Assembly: GCF_013184775.1 (NCBI RefSeq)
Contig: NZ_JAATVV010000002.1
Coordinates: forward strand, 462,301-526,300
DNA: 64,000 nt
DNA from: Martelella sp. HB161492
GTDB lineage: Bacteria; Pseudomonadota; Alphaproteobacteria; Rhizobiales; Rhizobiaceae
Reading direction: 5' to 3'
The position numbers and the translations under genes were made by a program. This document shows, piece by piece, positions 61,606-64,000 of this stretch. The notes beneath the pieces were generated by a model, which was not told the DNA's origin, did not search any database, and was given only the letters and a program-made list of their open reading frames with translations. The stretch's first letter is position 1, and every line of letters begins with the position of its first letter.

Positions 61606-64000
61606 CTAGAACTGAATCGTCCTTTCCAGTGCCACGCCGAACGGAACCTTCCGCCCGAGCTGGTACAGTCTGACCGAAATGGCTTCCGGCACAGATCCAA
61701 AGTCGGCGAGCTGCATATCTTCTGTGTAGATGAACGCCGTCGTATCGATTTCGACGAGTCTGGCAACGCTGCCAGAAACAAGAATTTCCAGCCTGTAGGC
61801 TTCGCTGTCTTCATCAAGCGGTATGTCAAAAGCCGCCCAGTCATCAGCGTCAATGCGTGACCTGCGCACCCAGCTGAAGGCAACATCATTGCCGCCATTG
61901 CGTTGTCCGCGCAGATGAACCGGCGACAATGGCATCTCTGCGCGAAGGCCGCCGGTGAAGGCATAGGGAGCCGCCGGATCAACCTGCGCCAGAGATGTTT
62001 CCACGAGATAGTTTCGCTCCAGGCCACGCGCTTCTGCGCTCAGTTCAATCGACACCACAGCCTGGTTCAGAAGCACCGCATCTGCCCCGATCTCAGCACC
62101 CGCCGTCATGGCATCTTCAGTTCCGGCCAGCCCGCGCAAAAGGCCGGAAAGGCTCCAGAGCCCCGGCGCCGTTTCTTCGGCATTCAGATAGCCGATGATC
62201 TCGAATTGGCCGTTGGCGGCCCGCACAGCCAGCCGGTTGGATCCATTCAGAACAGCCAGCTTCGACGCTGAGGCAAACGCACCGAAATCCAGAGCTATCA
62301 CGAGCGACTGCGAATAATCGAAACGCCCGGAAACGCCGGAGCCGAGGGATGCGGCAACGGATCCCGTCGATGCCGGCCGATCGACCGTCATGCACATTGA
62401 ATAACCTTCGCTCTGTGATGACGAGGACAGAACCAGTCGTTGCCATGGATTTGCGTAAGCCGCAATCCTGGCAAAGCTTTCGGCCTCGTCGCTGTTAAAG
62501 CGGGCCAGATCCATGAGAATGACCCGCGGCGCAAAGCCCGATGGGCTCAGCCTTGGCAATCGCGGCAAGACCTGTTCGCCGGATGAAGCCGCCGATACCG
62601 ATGGCGAAAAGGCACGCGCGGTAACCTCAATCGCCCCGTTCTGCTCAAGCCGGGTCACCAGGAAACGGCCAGCGGGACCGTCGCTGAGGGATACGACATC
62701 GCCCAGTTCGAGTTCAAGGCGTTGTGGCGACAGCGAGAAGCTGAGTTCACGCTTGGCAATTCGCCCATCCCTGAGCAGATTGTCTGCCAGAAGGCGCACG
62801 CCGGATTCGTTGAACACCGCGGGCAGGCTATGCATCGCAACCCGGTCATTGTCCACGAGCGTTCGACTGGAACGGACCGTTGCCTGTTCATAGTCGTTGG
62901 CAGCATCGCTGAAAATGGCAACCACCTCGCCGGCGATCTCTGCCTCGTGCAACAGCTTTTCACTCCATTGCGGTGCGTTTGGAGAGTCCACAAGCACCGG
63001 CAGCTCGGCTGGCGGAAGGCTTGCTCGAAGCCTCGACCGAAATGTCAGAACCCCGCCGTCCTCGCATACATCGACAAGTCCGAATTCAAGAAGAGGATCA
63101 AGCAGGTCTCTTGCCGATGCCAGTTCGGCCTGTTGATAGCCGATCAGATCATCACTGACCTGCCCGGCGTCGAAGTTGTCGAAGCCGTGGTCCGTCAGGA
63201 GCGTTTCAATCGTATCACCGAGCGTAGAAGCGCCGAGACGTCCGTTGAGCCAGTGCCCCCGGAGCCAGTTGGCCCCGTCGCTCCAGACAGTGGTATCACT
63301 TGGAAATGCTGGAAATGGTCGTGCATCCCAGCACCACAGGAAGATCTTGCCCGGATCGACCATACCCGCCAGAGCGTCGTCGCTTTCCCAGTATCCAAGA
63401 TGGGCCTCGACGAAACGTCGCTGGCTTGCATCAGAGCGGGTTCCGCTCGAAAAATAGGGCAAAGCGCTTTCGGTGGACTTCGGATCGAAGAAAACATTTG
63501 GCTGGTTCGCACCGGCATCGATTGCAGGGCAACCCAATTCGGTGAACCAGACCGGCTTCATCCCCGGCTGCCAGGCGGTTGGCGTGGCGTTCTCGGCGCC
63601 GTCGCGACGCTCATGGTGATAGTTGGACCACCAGTTTTCGATGTCCTTGTAGCGGAAAACCCATGGCTTGCCCGCAAGTCCGTCAGTAATGGGCGTACGC
63701 TGCCGTGCATCGCGGGCGTCTGAGCTGGCATAATACCAGTCGAACCCTTCGCCGGACGTGATATTCCTCCTCAACGCCGCCAGATCATTGGCCAGCCTGA
63801 AACCGTCGGGGCTGGCAGAAGCCAGATCCTCGTCGCGCCAGTCGGACAAGGGCATGTAATTGTCAATGCCGATGGCATCGATGGCCTCACATGCCCAGAG
63901 CGGATCAAGATTGAAAAACACATCGCCGTCGGGCGCGTGATAGCCGAAATACTCGCTCCAGTCGGCTGCATAGGTCAGCGCCGTTGTCGTCCCGACGACG
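61606..64000 (-). CDS. GTA/phage tail host-specificity protein (TIM-barrel domain), 5' end outside window
   Basis: Large gene transfer agent tail-tip protein, of which the C-terminal 797 or so residues are visible; the frame is open past the right edge. The N-terminal visible part is the GTA TIM-barrel-like domain (DWSEYFGYHAPDGDVFFNLD, IGIDNYMPLSDWRDED, KPVWFTELGCPAIDAGANQP), and the rest matches the phage tail / receptor-binding part. In Rhodobacter-type GTAs the equivalent gene lies near the end of the cluster and contributes to host-cell recognition. A holin-like gene follows. Confidence 0.9.
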   Translation of the reverse strand, partial: VVGTTTALTYAADWSEYFGYHAPDGDVFFNLDPLWACEAIDAIGIDNYMPLSDWRDEDLASASPDGFRLANDLAALRRNITSGEGFDWYYASSDARDARQRTPITDGLAGKPWVFRYKDIENWWSNYHHERRDGAENATPTAWQPGMKPVWFTELGCPAIDAGANQPNVFFDPKSTESALPYFSSGTRSDASQRRFVEAHLGYWESDDALAGMVDPGKIFLWCWDARPFPAFPSDTTVWSDGANWLRGHWLNGRLGASTLGDTIETLLTDHGFDNFDAGQVSDDLIGYQQAELASARDLLDPLLEFGLVDVCEDGGVLTFRSRLRASLPPAELPVLVDSPNAPQWSEKLLHEAEIAGEVVAIFSDAANDYEQATVRSSRTLVDNDRVAMHSLPAVFNESGVRLLADNLLRDGRIAKRELSFSLSPQRLELELGDVVSLSDGPAGRFLVTRLEQNGAIEVTARAFSPSVSAASSGEQVLPRLPRLSPSGFAPRVILMDLARFNSDEAESFARIAAYANPWQRLVLSSSSQSEGYSMCMTVDRPASTGSVAASLGSGVSGRFDYSQSLVIALDFGAFASASKLAVLNGSNRLAVRAANGQFEIIGYLNAEETAPGLWSLSGLLRGLAGTEDAMTAGAEIGADAVLLNQAVVSIELSAEARGLERNYLVETSLAQVDPAAPYAFTGGLRAEMPLSPVHLRGQRNGGNDVAFSWVRRSRIDADDWAAFDIPLDEDSEAYRLEILVSGSVARLVEIDTTAFIYTEDMQLADFGSVPEAISVRLYQLGRKVPFGVALERTIQF

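Noticed and set aside
1-64000. CRISPR arrays and insertion-sequence transposases
   Set aside because: No regularly spaced repeat-spacer units and no transposase-like protein were seen anywhere in the window.

Overview
The window is a 64 kb chromosomal segment of an alphaproteobacterium, most likely a member of the Rhizobiaceae or a close Hyphomicrobiales relative. The pointers are the conserved block glnE - two-component system - degP - cycLKJH (ccmHFEI) - feuQ - feuP - feuN, a small RNA with the repeated anti-Shine-Dalgarno loops of the rhizobial alpha-r14/NfeR1 family, tandem DUF1127 micro-proteins, a gene transfer agent (GTA) tail region at the right edge, and dispersed rhizobial-type intergenic repeats. 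Base composition is evenly GC-rich and most genes are tightly packed.

Left part (1-24.6 kb): an accessory catabolic and transport zone. A TRAP substrate-binding protein (cut by the left edge) diverges from a GH88 unsaturated uronyl hydrolase followed by a LacI regulator, which together look like a pectin or uronate-oligosaccharide uptake unit. A cytoplasmic BisC/TorA-type molybdoenzyme and a small secreted LprI-like protein follow. Then comes a MarR-controlled leftward operon (MarR, isochorismatase-fold protein without its cysteine, small membrane protein, DHA2 efflux pump), with a 34-bp near-perfect palindrome just ahead of marR. Next is the most unusual unit, a leftward operon at 9.4-15.7 kb: amino-acid ABC importer (SBP, permease, ATPase), a DIT1/PvcA (isonitrile synthase) family protein, a ROK sugar kinase, a FadR-type GntR regulator and a divergent NagB-like sugar-phosphate isomerase/deaminase. 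A LysR gene diverges from it. A rightward peptide operon (DppB, DppC, fused DppDF, class A beta-lactamase-like serine hydrolase, family 5 SBP, M20 amidohydrolase) completes the zone.

Middle (24.6-27.7 kb): a decayed stretch beside a tRNA-Leu(UAG) gene, holding an HxlR regulator, the N-terminal stub of a short-chain dehydrogenase and a remnant of a second M20 amidohydrolase. It is followed by the NfeR1-like sRNA and two DUF1127 genes.

Right part (27.7-64 kb): mostly housekeeping genes. These are an HisC-like aminotransferase, a Sel1-like protein, a GST, AMP nucleosidase, a diacylglycerol-kinase-like protein, ETF-ubiquinone oxidoreductase, a short-chain dehydrogenase with a degenerate active site, a family 4 uracil-DNA glycosylase with an altered first motif, PAS signalling proteins, MFS and EamA transporters, aminopeptidase N, GlnE, a two-component system, DegP, the cytochrome c maturation operon, the FeuNPQ osmosensing system and GTA tail genes. 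A roughly 70-bp dispersed repeat occurs three times, and in two copies its terminal TAG is the stop codon of the neighbouring gene. Between the lipid kinase and ETF-QO a hairpin terminator is duplicated around a palindromic mosaic element.
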